NCBI GenBank assembly: GCA_043777795.1
Contig: JAYWHJ010000238.1
Location: 1 to 8,021 of the forward strand
Origin: JAAFIP01 sp043777795
Lineage (GTDB): Bacteria; Pseudomonadota; Gammaproteobacteria; Burkholderiales; Burkholderiaceae_C
Direction of reading: 5' to 3'
DNA: 8,021 nt
Positions 1 to 5,707 of the stretch are shown in pieces (position 1 is the first letter of the stretch; each line of letters begins with the position of its first letter). The notes below the pieces were generated by a model. That model was not told where the DNA came from and searched no databases. It saw only the letters and a program-made list of their open reading frames with translations. A program made the position numbers and the translations under genes.

Positions 1-590
1 GTAGGCTTAAAACCCACCAAGCCACATAGCGCGGCTGGGATGCGAATCGAGCCGCCCGTGTCACTGCCCAAGCCCACAAAAGCCGCGCCAGTCGCCACCG
101 ACACCGCAGCGCCGCTGGAGGAGCCGCCTGGAACCCGCGCCAGCGCTGGGTCACACGGGTTGACGGGTGTGCCATGGTGCGGGTTGCACCCGACCCCAGA
201 GAATGCAAACTCCACCATATTGGTGCGGCCCAGCACCACGCCGCCTGCGGCTTTCAGGCGTGCTACAGCGGGGCAGTCTGTCAACGCGGCGGGGGCGTTG
301 GCCAACACCTTTGATCCAGCGGCGGTGACTTGGCCCTGCACGTCAAACAAATCTTTGACGGATACCGCCAAGCCTGCCAGAGGCAAACTGGCTTGGGTTT
401 GCGTAGCCTGCTCCAGCGCAGCCAACTCTCCCAGTTGCAAAAAAGTGTGTTGGCAAGCTGGCGACTGGGCGATGGCGATGGATTGCGCCAACTCTTGCGC
501 GGCAGTGGAGCGCCCCGCAAGAATGGATTGGCGCGTGGTGTACATGTCGGCGCGGAGCGCAAAGGGCAGAGTTTGGGCGGTGGTGGACAT
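1..590 (-). CDS. Amidase-signature family hydrolase, N-terminal part (runs off the left edge)
   Basis: Reading the complement from the ATG at 590-588 gives 196 open codons with no stop before the window edge, so only the N-terminal part is present. The amidase signature (AS) fold is recognisable by its Ser-cisSer-Lys triad: Lys79 in SVKDLFD, the cis-Ser (probably Ser157) in PGGSSSGAA, and nucleophile Ser181 in SDTGGSIRIPAA. The spacings (78 residues from Lys to cis-Ser, then 24 to the nucleophile) match the family. AS enzymes hydrolyse or transfer amide nitrogen; members include GatA, aliphatic and aryl amidases and allophanate hydrolase. The substrate cannot be told from this part. No gatC or gatB is adjacent, so a stand-alone amidase is more likely than GatA. 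The start is the first ATG after an in-frame TAG nine bases upstream; no clear ribosome binding site precedes it, and Met16 is an alternative start. It is divergent from rpsB and probably has an unrelated function. Confidence 0.9.
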   Translation of the reverse strand, partial: MSTTAQTLPFALRADMYTTRQSILAGRSTAAQELAQSIAIAQSPACQHTFLQLGELAALEQATQTQASLPLAGLAVSVKDLFDVQGQVTAAGSKVLANAPAALTDCPAVARLKAAGGVVLGRTNMVEFAFSGVGCNPHHGTPVNPCDPALARVPGGSSSGAAVSVATGAAFVGLGSDTGGSIRIPAALCGLVGFKP

Positions 591-594
591 AGGA

Positions 595-603
595 TGCTAT
601 AAT
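595..603 (+). promoter_or_regulatory. Extended -10 promoter for rpsB-tsf
   Basis: The sequence TGCTATAAT is a perfect TGn extended -10 followed by a consensus TATAAT hexamer (598-603). No good -35 hexamer lies 16-18 bases upstream (that stretch is G-rich), as is often tolerated by extended -10 promoters. The predicted transcription start is at about 609-611. This would leave a leader of about 165 nt before the rpsB ATG. The rpsB promoter of E. coli and relatives is also of extended -10 type with a leader of similar length, which supports the call. The upstream half of the promoter lies inside the start of the divergent amidase gene. No transcript evidence is available here. Confidence 0.7.
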
Positions 604-609
604 TTATGG

Positions 610-774
610 CTTTGCAGAATACGACCAAATACATATGTTGGGTTGTAGGGCAGCAAAGTAAACACGCAAATCAACTCAATCAAGGTGTTGCGAACATTGA
701 CTTTAAGGCATTTTTGCCCCTCACTGTTCCCGCAAAACGAGTTGAATTTTAGACCTAACCTTTGGAGTTAAAAA
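610..774 (+). promoter_or_regulatory. Structured rpsB leader RNA, candidate ribosomal protein S2 autoregulatory element
   Basis: Two consecutive hairpins can be drawn by hand. Hairpin I starts at the predicted transcript 5' end: 610-615 (CTTTGC) pairs with 653-658 (GCAAAG), and 620-626 pairs with 641-647 with one G-U pair. Hairpin II is a long imperfect stem: 668-677 pairs with 739-749 (ten pairs, A746 bulged), 688-692 with 731-735, 693-696 with 725-728 (CC bulge), 698-700 with 721-723, and 707-710 with 715-718 capped by four T. The stem closes 14 bases before the Shine-Dalgarno GGAG at 764-767. In E. coli, S2 represses rpsB-tsf translation through the rpsB leader, and the t44/tff RNA maps to that leader. 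Equivalence of this fold to that element is inference from position and architecture. Confidence 0.6.
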
Positions 775-1527
775 ATGGCAATTTCTATGCGCGAGATGTT
801 GGATGCGGGTGTGCACTTTGGTCACCAAACCCGTTTCTGGAACCCCAAGATGGCCCCGTACATCTTCGGTCATCGCAACAAAATCCACATCATCAACCTC
901 GAAAAATCGCTGCCGATGTTCGAGGAAGCACTCAAGTTCACGCGTCAGTTGTCCGCTAACCGCGGCACGATTTTGATGGTTGGCACCAAGCGTACCGCCC
1001 GTGACACTGTGGTGCAAGAGGCCGAGCGCGCAGGCGTCCCGTTTGTGAACCAGCGTTGGTTGGGCGGCATGCTCACCAACTTCAAAACCGTCAAAATCTC
1101 CCTCAAGCGCTTGAAAGAGATGAAAGTCCAGCAAGAAGCTGGCCTAGACGCTCTGAGCAAAAAAGAGCAACTCATGTTCGCCCGTGAAATGGAAAAACTG
1201 GAAAAAGACATTGGCGGCATTCAAGACATGCCAGCTTTACCAGATGCGTTGTTCATCATTGACGTGGGTTACCACAAGATTGCTGTGCAAGAAGCACGCA
1301 AGCTGGGCATTCCCGTGATTGGCATCGTCGATACCAACCATTCGCCTGAAGGCATTGACTACATCATCCCGGGCAACGACGACTCGTCCAAAGCAGTGAT
1401 CATGTACGCCCGTGCAGTAGCAGACGCGATCCTCGAAGGCCGCGCCAATGCCCAGAACGAAGTGGTGAAGGCTGTCGCCGGCACTGCTGACGAATTCGTC
1501 GAAGTACAAGAAACCGCAGCCGCTTAA
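775..1527 (+). CDS. rpsB: 30S ribosomal protein S2
   Basis: This 250-residue protein matches bacterial uS2 along its whole length. The N-terminal S2 signature REMLDAGVHFGH lies at about residues 6-17, followed by TRFWNPKMAPYI. The helical hairpin that protrudes from the globular domain is at about 105-150 and is rich in Lys and Glu. The second signature, beginning PDALFIIDVGYHKIA, is at about 156-180, and IPGNDDS is at 199-204. S2 joins the small subunit late, at the back of the head-body junction, and is needed for mRNA binding near the anti-Shine-Dalgarno region, together with S1. The start is set by GGAG at 764-767, seven bases before the ATG. It is the first gene of the rpsB-tsf unit and probably the autoregulator acting on the leader upstream. 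The Ala-rich C-terminus (QETAAA) is typical of variable S2 tails. Confidence 0.98.
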   Translation: MAISMREMLDAGVHFGHQTRFWNPKMAPYIFGHRNKIHIINLEKSLPMFEEALKFTRQLSANRGTILMVGTKRTARDTVVQEAERAGVPFVNQRWLGGMLTNFKTVKISLKRLKEMKVQQEAGLDALSKKEQLMFAREMEKLEKDIGGIQDMPALPDALFIIDVGYHKIAVQEARKLGIPVIGIVDTNHSPEGIDYIIPGNDDSSKAVIMYARAVADAILEGRANAQNEVVKAVAGTADEFVEVQETAAA

Positions 1528-1534
1528 ATCTTCC

Positions 1535-1554
1535 TGTACGCCTTGGCGCGTACA
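1535..1554 (+). other. Hairpin just after the rpsB stop codon
   Basis: TGTACG (1535-1540) and CGTACA (1549-1554) form a six-pair stem eight bases after the TAA; inner C and G bases allow an alternative pairing with one bulged base. There is no T-tract after it, so it is not itself a terminator. It may protect the 3' end of an rpsB-only transcript or act as an RNase processing site together with the next hairpin. The function is inferred from position only. Confidence 0.5.
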
Positions 1555-1558
1555 ACTT

Positions 1559-1585
1559 AAAGGGGCTCTCAGTAGCCCCTTTTTT
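1559..1585 (+). terminator. Terminator-like attenuator between rpsB and tsf
   Basis: AAAGGGGCT... pairs with AGCCCCTTT: 1559-1567 with 1574-1582, nine pairs with a six-base loop (CTCAGT), running into a T-tract that ends at 1585. This is a standard intrinsic terminator. It sits between two genes that are co-transcribed in most bacteria, and no convincing promoter is seen between it and tsf. It therefore probably terminates only a fraction of transcripts and adjusts the S2 to EF-Ts ratio. E. coli also has a terminator-like structure in this spacer. Confidence 0.75.
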
Positions 1586-1605
1586 CTAATACCAAAGGAA
1601 ATACG

Positions 1606-2520
1606 ATGACAACAATTACCGCAAGCATGGTCGCAGAACTGCGTGGCAAGACCGACGCACCGATGATGGAATGCAAGAAAGCCTTGACCGAAGCCGCTGG
1701 CGATATGGTCAAAGCGGAAGAAATTTTGCGCGTCAAGCTGGGCAATAAAGCCGGCAAAGCCAGCGCCCGCGTGACCGCCGAGGGCGTAGTCGCAGCGCAT
1801 GTCGAGGGCAATCATGCCGCCATGATCGAAGTCAACTGCGAAACCGACTTCGTGACCAAGAACGACAGCTTTTTGGCGCTGTGCAACACTGCCGCCAAAT
1901 TGGTAGCTATCCACAACCCGGCTAACGTTGAAGCCTTGGGCGCTTTGGCTCACAGCGCTGACGGTTTTGGCCCGACGCTAGAGGACGTGCGAAAGGGTTT
2001 GATCGGCAAGATTGGCGAGAACATGACTTTCCGCCGTTTTAAGCGCTACGAAGGCCCTGTTGCCACCTATCTGCACGGTACCCGCATTGGCGTGGTGGTG
2101 GAGTACACCGGCGACCTGACCGCTGCCAAAGACACCGCCATGCACATTGCTGCTATGAAGCCTGTGTCCTTGACCAGCGCCGAAGTGCCCGCCGAGCTGA
2201 TCGAGCGCGAGCGCAGCGTGGCTGCAGCTAAAGCGGCGGAAGACGCTGCCGTGGCTACAGCGGCTGGCAAGCCTACCCAGCCTGCAGAGATCGTTACCAA
2301 GCGTATTGAAGGTTCGGTGCAAAAGTACCTCAAAGAAGTCGCTTTGCTCAACCAGGCTTTTGTGAAAAACGACAAGCAAACCGTAGAAGTCATGCTCAAA
2401 GCCGCCAATACTGCTGTCAAGGGATTTACTTTGTATGTAGTGGGCGAGGGCATTGAAAAGAAGGTCGACGATTTCGCCGCCGAAGTGGCTGCGCAAATCG
2501 CTGCAGCTAAAGCTGCTTAA
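1606..2520 (+). CDS. tsf: Translation elongation factor Ts
   Basis: EF-Ts is the guanine nucleotide exchange factor that binds EF-Tu-GDP and expels GDP. The 304-residue length is normal for proteobacterial EF-Ts. The N-terminal UBA-like domain (about 1-55) contains LRGKTDAPMMECKKAL. The signature around EVNCETDFV carries the Asp81-Phe82 pair that is wedged into EF-Tu near its magnesium site. A core of two related subdomains follows to about residue 280, including an Ala/Lys-rich stretch around 205-225 that probably lies in or beside the coiled-coil hairpin. The C-terminal IEKKVDDFAAEVAAQIA is the usual end helix. AAGGAA at 1595-1600 precedes the ATG by five bases and decides the start. It lies 78 bases after rpsB and is expressed from the rpsB promoter by read-through of the attenuator. 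A strong terminator follows it. Confidence 0.98.
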   Translation: MTTITASMVAELRGKTDAPMMECKKALTEAAGDMVKAEEILRVKLGNKAGKASARVTAEGVVAAHVEGNHAAMIEVNCETDFVTKNDSFLALCNTAAKLVAIHNPANVEALGALAHSADGFGPTLEDVRKGLIGKIGENMTFRRFKRYEGPVATYLHGTRIGVVVEYTGDLTAAKDTAMHIAAMKPVSLTSAEVPAELIERERSVAAAKAAEDAAVATAAGKPTQPAEIVTKRIEGSVQKYLKEVALLNQAFVKNDKQTVEVMLKAANTAVKGFTLYVVGEGIEKKVDDFAAEVAAQIAAAKAA

Positions 2521-2563
2521 GGGGGATGGAGAACGCTGAAGGGCTTTACCCGTCCTTCACCAT

Positions 2564-2597
2564 AAAAAGCGGCAAATGCGAATTTGCCGCTTTTTTT
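2564..2597 (+). terminator. Strong intrinsic terminator after tsf
   Basis: Bases 2564-2577 and 2582-2595 are perfectly complementary, giving a 14-pair stem closed by the GNRA tetraloop GCGA (2578-2581), followed directly by a run of seven T (2591-2597), the first five of which can also pair with the five A at the foot. The core is GCGGCAAAT paired with ATTTGCCGC. The A-tract and T-tract symmetry would let it work in both directions, but no - strand gene approaches from the right. A weaker hairpin (2537-2542 with 2554-2559, TGAAGG with CCTTCA) lies between it and the tsf stop. It separates the rpsB-tsf unit from pyrH. Confidence 0.92.
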
Positions 2598-2601
2598 GTA
2601 C

Positions 2602-2630
2602 CTGAAAACAGGCCTAACATCGCCGATAAT
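2602..2630 (+). promoter_or_regulatory. Candidate sigma-70 promoter for the pyrH-frr-uppS-cdsA-dxr-rseP unit
   Basis: CTGAAA (2602-2607, four of six to the -35 consensus) and GATAAT (2625-2630, five of six to TATAAT) are separated by exactly 17 bases and lie just after the tsf terminator. The predicted start is near 2637, giving a short leader of about 30 nt before the pyrH ATG. Need for a promoter here is implied by the strong terminator immediately upstream. The -35 overlaps a small inverted repeat (CCTG, four A, CAGG at 2601-2612), which might be chance. Confidence 0.55.
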
Positions 2631-2667
2631 TACGCCAATTGAATAACAAGCTTAAGGATTTGCCCAC

Positions 2668-3378
2668 ATGCCAGCGCACAAAAGAATTTTATTGAAGTTA
2701 TCGGGCGAAGCGCTGATGGGTGACGATGCTTTTGGGATCAACCGAGCCACCATCATGCGTATGGTGCAAGAGATCAAGGAAGTCACCGAGCTGGGCGTGC
2801 AGGTGGCGGTAGTGATTGGTGGGGGCAATATTTTTCGCGGTGTGGCGGGTGGGTCTGTGGGTATGGACCGCGCTACGGCTGACTACATGGGCATGCTGGC
2901 CACCGTCATGAATGCGCTGGCTTTGGGAGACACCATGAACAACGCGGGTTTGATTGCCCGTGTGATGTCGGCCATTAACATCGAGCAAGTGGTAGAGCCC
3001 TATATCCGTCCGAAGGCCCTACAGTATTTAGAAGAAGGCAAGGTGGTTATCTTTGCAGCCGGAACGGGTAATCCATTTTTTACGACGGATACCGCGGCGG
3101 CATTGCGCGGTGCGGAGATTGGTGCTGAGATCGTGCTCAAAGCGACCAAAGTGGACGGCGTGTACACGGCAGATCCTAAACTAGACCCCACTGCAACCCG
3201 CTACACCAGCTTGACCTTCGATGAGGCCATGCGCAAAAACTTGGGTGTCATGGATGCCGCTGCATTTGCGCTGTGCCGAGATCAAAAGCTACCCATCAGA
3301 GTATTCAGTATTTTTAAGAACGGCGCACTTAAGCGCGTTGTGCTGGGCGAGGACGAAGGCACCTTGGTGCATGTCTAA
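2668..3378 (+). CDS. pyrH: UMP kinase (uridylate kinase)
   Basis: PyrH phosphorylates UMP to UDP with ATP in the cytoplasm, feeding all UTP and CTP synthesis. It belongs to the amino-acid kinase fold, forms hexamers, and is unrelated to eukaryotic UMP/CMP kinases. The 236-residue protein shows KLSGEAL with Lys10 at the phosphate site, the glycine loop GGGNIFRG (51-58), GTGNPFFTTDTAA (132-144) with Asp141 near UMP, and the ATP-side segment KATKVDGVYTADP (158-170). In family members UTP inhibits and GTP activates the enzyme. AAGGA at 2654-2658 lies nine bases before the ATG and supports this start. It follows the tsf terminator and leads the second transcription unit, with frr 68 bases downstream. 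Nothing in it departs from the family. Confidence 0.98.
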   Translation: MPAHKRILLKLSGEALMGDDAFGINRATIMRMVQEIKEVTELGVQVAVVIGGGNIFRGVAGGSVGMDRATADYMGMLATVMNALALGDTMNNAGLIARVMSAINIEQVVEPYIRPKALQYLEEGKVVIFAAGTGNPFFTTDTAAALRGAEIGAEIVLKATKVDGVYTADPKLDPTATRYTSLTFDEAMRKNLGVMDAAAFALCRDQKLPIRVFSIFKNGALKRVVLGEDEGTLVHV

Positions 3379-3446
3379 CTCTCTCCCTAAATGGGGTCAA
3401 CGTTGAACATTATCAGATGTATAAAGCAAGTTATGTGGAGTAATTT

Positions 3447-4007
3447 ATGAGTATTGCAGACATTAGAAAAACCACCGACAGCAAGATGGGTCTGTCTATC
3501 GAAGCGCTGAAAAGCAATTTGGGCAAAATTCGCACCGGGCGTGCCAACCCCGCTATTTTGGACAGTGTGCAAGTGGACTACTATGGCGCGATGGTGCCTA
3601 TCAGCCAAGTGGGCAACGTGAGCTTGCTGGACTCGCGCACCATCAGCGTACAAGCCTGGGAAAAAGGCATGGCTGCCAAAATCGAAAAAGCCATTCGTGA
3701 CAGCGATCTGGGAGTCAACCCATCCGCCATGGGTGACTTGATTCGCGTACCGATGCCGGCTATGAGCGAGGAGCGGCGCAAAGAAATGACCAAGCTGGTG
3801 CGCAACGAGGGCGAGAATACCAAAGTTGCTATCCGAAACCTGCGCCGCGATGCCAACGAGAGTGTAAAAAAACTTGTGAAAGACAAAGAGGCCTCCGAGG
3901 ACGACCAGAAACGCTCTGAAGCCGATACTCAAAAAGTGACAGATAAATTCATCAGCGAAGTGGACCGACTAGTGGCAGACAAAGAAAAAGAAATTTTGTC
4001 GGTTTAA
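3447..4007 (+). CDS. frr: Ribosome recycling factor
   Basis: RRF acts with EF-G to split the post-termination ribosome into subunits. At 186 residues it matches the normal family length of about 185. Domain I is the three-helix bundle formed by residues 1-29 and about 106-186; domain II, the small beta-rich lid, is inserted between about 31 and 104. Conserved landmarks are KIRTGRANPAILD (27-39), the hinge segment VPMPAMSEERRKEM, and NLRRDAN (131-137), which contains the invariant Arg that contacts 23S rRNA. GGAG at 3437-3440, six bases before the ATG, fixes the start. The 68-base gap after pyrH has no terminator and only a weak TATAAA (3420-3425) without a usable -35, so co-transcription with pyrH is expected. 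Confidence 0.98.
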   Translation: MSIADIRKTTDSKMGLSIEALKSNLGKIRTGRANPAILDSVQVDYYGAMVPISQVGNVSLLDSRTISVQAWEKGMAAKIEKAIRDSDLGVNPSAMGDLIRVPMPAMSEERRKEMTKLVRNEGENTKVAIRNLRRDANESVKKLVKDKEASEDDQKRSEADTQKVTDKFISEVDRLVADKEKEILSV

Positions 4008-4059
4008 TGGTGATGTATTTCCGTCTAATCCCAGTGTTGGCATCATCTTTTTGACTGCC

Positions 4060-4800
4060 ATGACCGCTATCCCCCAACACATCGCTATCGTGATGGATGG
4101 CAACGGCCGCTGGGCCAAGCAGCGCTATTTGCCGCGTGTGGCAGGCCATAGACAGGGTGTGGAGTCGCTACGCCGCTGTGTACGGGCCTGTAGCGACCGC
4201 GGGGTAAAAGTACTCACCGTATTTGCGTTTTCGTCTGAAAACTGGAATCGTCCCAACGAAGAGGTTTCTGGTCTTTTGGATTTACTGGCCGGGGCCTTAA
4301 CACGTGAGGTCGAGCCGATGCATGAGAGTGGTGTTCGCATCTGCTTTGTCGGCGATCGCAGCCGGATGTCGAACAAGGTGCGTGCCGGTTTTGCCCAAGC
4401 GGAGCTGGACACACAGGCAAATACCCGTATCATGCTGAATGTCTGTTTTAACTATGGTGGGCGATGGGACATTGTGCAAGCAGCGAACAAACTGGCGGCG
4501 CTTGGACAACCTATTACCGAGTCTAATCTGGACGCGGCGATGGCTTTGGCGCATGCGGCTGATCCAGACTTGGTTATCCGCACGGGCGGTGAATATCGGA
4601 TCAGTAATTTTTTGTTATGGCAAAGTGCCTACAGTGAGTTGTACTTTACGGATGCTTTGTGGCCTGATTTTGACGAAGCAGCCTTGGACGCCGCGATTGC
4701 CGACTTCGCCGGGCGCGAGCGGCGATTTGGTAAAACCTCTGAGCAAGTGGGCGCAACCCCTGGCCTCCAGCGTCCAGCAACCACTGCCGCTGCTGCTTGA
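4060..4800 (+). CDS. uppS: Di-trans,poly-cis-undecaprenyl-diphosphate synthase
   Basis: UppS is a cis-prenyltransferase that adds eight IPP units to farnesyl diphosphate to make the C55 undecaprenyl diphosphate carrier used for peptidoglycan and other surface polymers. It is peripheral to the inner membrane. Starting at ATG 4060 it has 246 residues. Motifs in order: HIAIVMDGNGRWAK with catalytic Asp13, AGHRQG (28-33), FAFSSENWNRP (55-65), and DLVIRTGGEYRISNFLLWQ (170-188) with the pyrophosphate-binding Arg174, Arg180 and Ser182, then SELYFTDALWPDF with metal-ligand Glu193. The RERRFGKTSEQ end region is typical. An in-frame TTG at 4051 would add three residues (MTA); I prefer the ATG because neither start has a Shine-Dalgarno and ATG is the commoner codon. 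It lies 52 bases after frr, with no terminator between them. Confidence 0.96.
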   Translation: MTAIPQHIAIVMDGNGRWAKQRYLPRVAGHRQGVESLRRCVRACSDRGVKVLTVFAFSSENWNRPNEEVSGLLDLLAGALTREVEPMHESGVRICFVGDRSRMSNKVRAGFAQAELDTQANTRIMLNVCFNYGGRWDIVQAANKLAALGQPITESNLDAAMALAHAADPDLVIRTGGEYRISNFLLWQSAYSELYFTDALWPDFDEAALDAAIADFAGRERRFGKTSEQVGATPGLQRPATTAAAA

Positions 4801-4835
4801 TCGACACGCTGCAAACCTATTGATGATGCACCTCT

Positions 4836-5675
4836 ATGCTTAAACAACGCATCATCACTGCCTTGGCATTGCTCGCAATTTTGTTGCCGGCCTTGTTTGC
4901 CGCCACGCCGGAATGGTTTATGGCGCTGGCCTTGGTGCTGATGTGCCTTGCAGCGTGGGAATGGGGCCAGTTGAATGGCTATAGCAAATCGGCCTCTTGG
5001 CCAGTTGCCTTGGCTTGTTTGGTTTTGTGTGGACTGGCCTGGCAGCTTGGTTTGCCTTACCGAAGCAGCCCGATGTTATGGGTAATCTCTGGTACCGCAT
5101 GGATCTTGGGTGGCGCGCTGTTGATGAGCAAGGGCGTTGCTGGTTGGCCGCAAATTCCCCGTTGGTTGCGCATATCAGGCGGTGTACTGGCGTTGGCAGT
5201 GGCTTGGCTGGCCGTGGCACGGGCGCGAGTCATGGGAATTAATTTTTTGCTATCTGTGCTCGTGCTCGTGTGGGCGGCCGATGTGTTTGCCTATTTTGCG
5301 GGTAAGGCCTATGGCAAACGGAAACTGGCACCAAGTATTAGCCCAGGCAAAAGCTGGGAAGGAGTGTGGGGTGGCATGATTGGCGTGCTGGTGCTGTCTG
5401 GCGCTTGGGTGTGGGGCGATACTTACTACCAAGCCAGCGTGGCCAGCCTTTATACCCGTTTGGTTGCGCAGGGCTGGTTACTGCTTGCGGTAGGCGCATT
5501 GTTTTTGTCTGGCATGAGCGTGGTGGGTGATTTGGTGGAGTCCTTGGTCAAGCGCAGCGCCGGTGCGAAAGACTCAAGCAATCTGCTACCTGGCCACGGC
5601 GGCGTGCTAGACCGAGTGGATGCTTTGTTACCTACTTTGCCCTTGGCCTTGATGCTGGTGTCTTTACTGGCCTAA
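4836..5675 (+). CDS. cdsA: Phosphatidate cytidylyltransferase (CDP-diglyceride synthase)
   Basis: CdsA converts phosphatidic acid and CTP to CDP-diacylglycerol, the precursor of phosphatidylethanolamine, phosphatidylglycerol and cardiolipin, in the inner membrane. The 279 residues are mostly hydrophobic and contain about eight likely membrane segments, beginning at about 5-23 and 27-42. The C-terminal family signature is complete: S236-LVKR-x4-KD at 245-246, then PGHGGVLDRVD (252-262) with the Asp and Lys residues of the dinuclear metal and CTP site. The preceding segment WAADVFAYFAGKAYGKRKL and SPGKSWEG (169-176) is also typical. The ATG at 4836 is the only possible start, because an in-frame TGA lies at 4824. 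No Shine-Dalgarno is visible. A six-residue mini-ORF (4823-4843) overlaps the start, and uppS ends 35 bases upstream, so coupling is possible. Confidence 0.96.
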   Translation: MLKQRIITALALLAILLPALFAATPEWFMALALVLMCLAAWEWGQLNGYSKSASWPVALACLVLCGLAWQLGLPYRSSPMLWVISGTAWILGGALLMSKGVAGWPQIPRWLRISGGVLALAVAWLAVARARVMGINFLLSVLVLVWAADVFAYFAGKAYGKRKLAPSISPGKSWEGVWGGMIGVLVLSGAWVWGDTYYQASVASLYTRLVAQGWLLLAVGALFLSGMSVVGDLVESLVKRSAGAKDSSNLLPGHGGVLDRVDALLPTLPLALMLVSLLA

Positions 5676-5707
5676 TGCTCGCTTGATATCTGATTCACAC
5701 TGGATTT

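Noticed and set aside
40..648. Open + strand frame of 202 codons at the left end
   Set aside because: It lies opposite the amidase, whose catalytic motifs are intact in the - strand frame. The + strand product is low-complexity Ala/Pro/Ser sequence without a known fold.
1237..1953. Antisense open frame of 238 codons covering the end of rpsB, the spacer and the start of tsf
   Set aside because: It runs opposite two certain genes and through the terminator hairpin, its product is rich in His, Cys and Phe with no recognisable domain, and it has no ribosome binding site. It is a shadow of codon bias in rpsB and tsf.
2221..2513. Direct repeat GCTGCAGCTAAAGC at 2221-2234 and 2500-2513 in tsf
   Set aside because: Both copies encode Ala/Lys helices (AAAKA) and the repeat is explained by low-complexity protein sequence and codon preference. 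It is not a mobile or regulatory repeat.
3403..3425. Possible promoter before frr (TTGAAC and TATAAA)
   Set aside because: The spacing between the hexamers is only 11 bases, and the TG before TATAAA is one base out of register for an extended -10.
4439..4843. Open + strand frame of 134 codons inside uppS that overlaps the cdsA start
   Set aside because: The overlapping uppS frame carries the conserved RTGGEYRISNF motif, while this frame has no recognisable domain. Only its last seven codons are mentioned, as a possible coupling mini-ORF.
5689..5693. TCTGA resembling a sigma-E -10 element upstream of dxr
   Set aside because: There is no GAACTT-like -35 at about 16 bases upstream; the five-base match alone is expected by chance.
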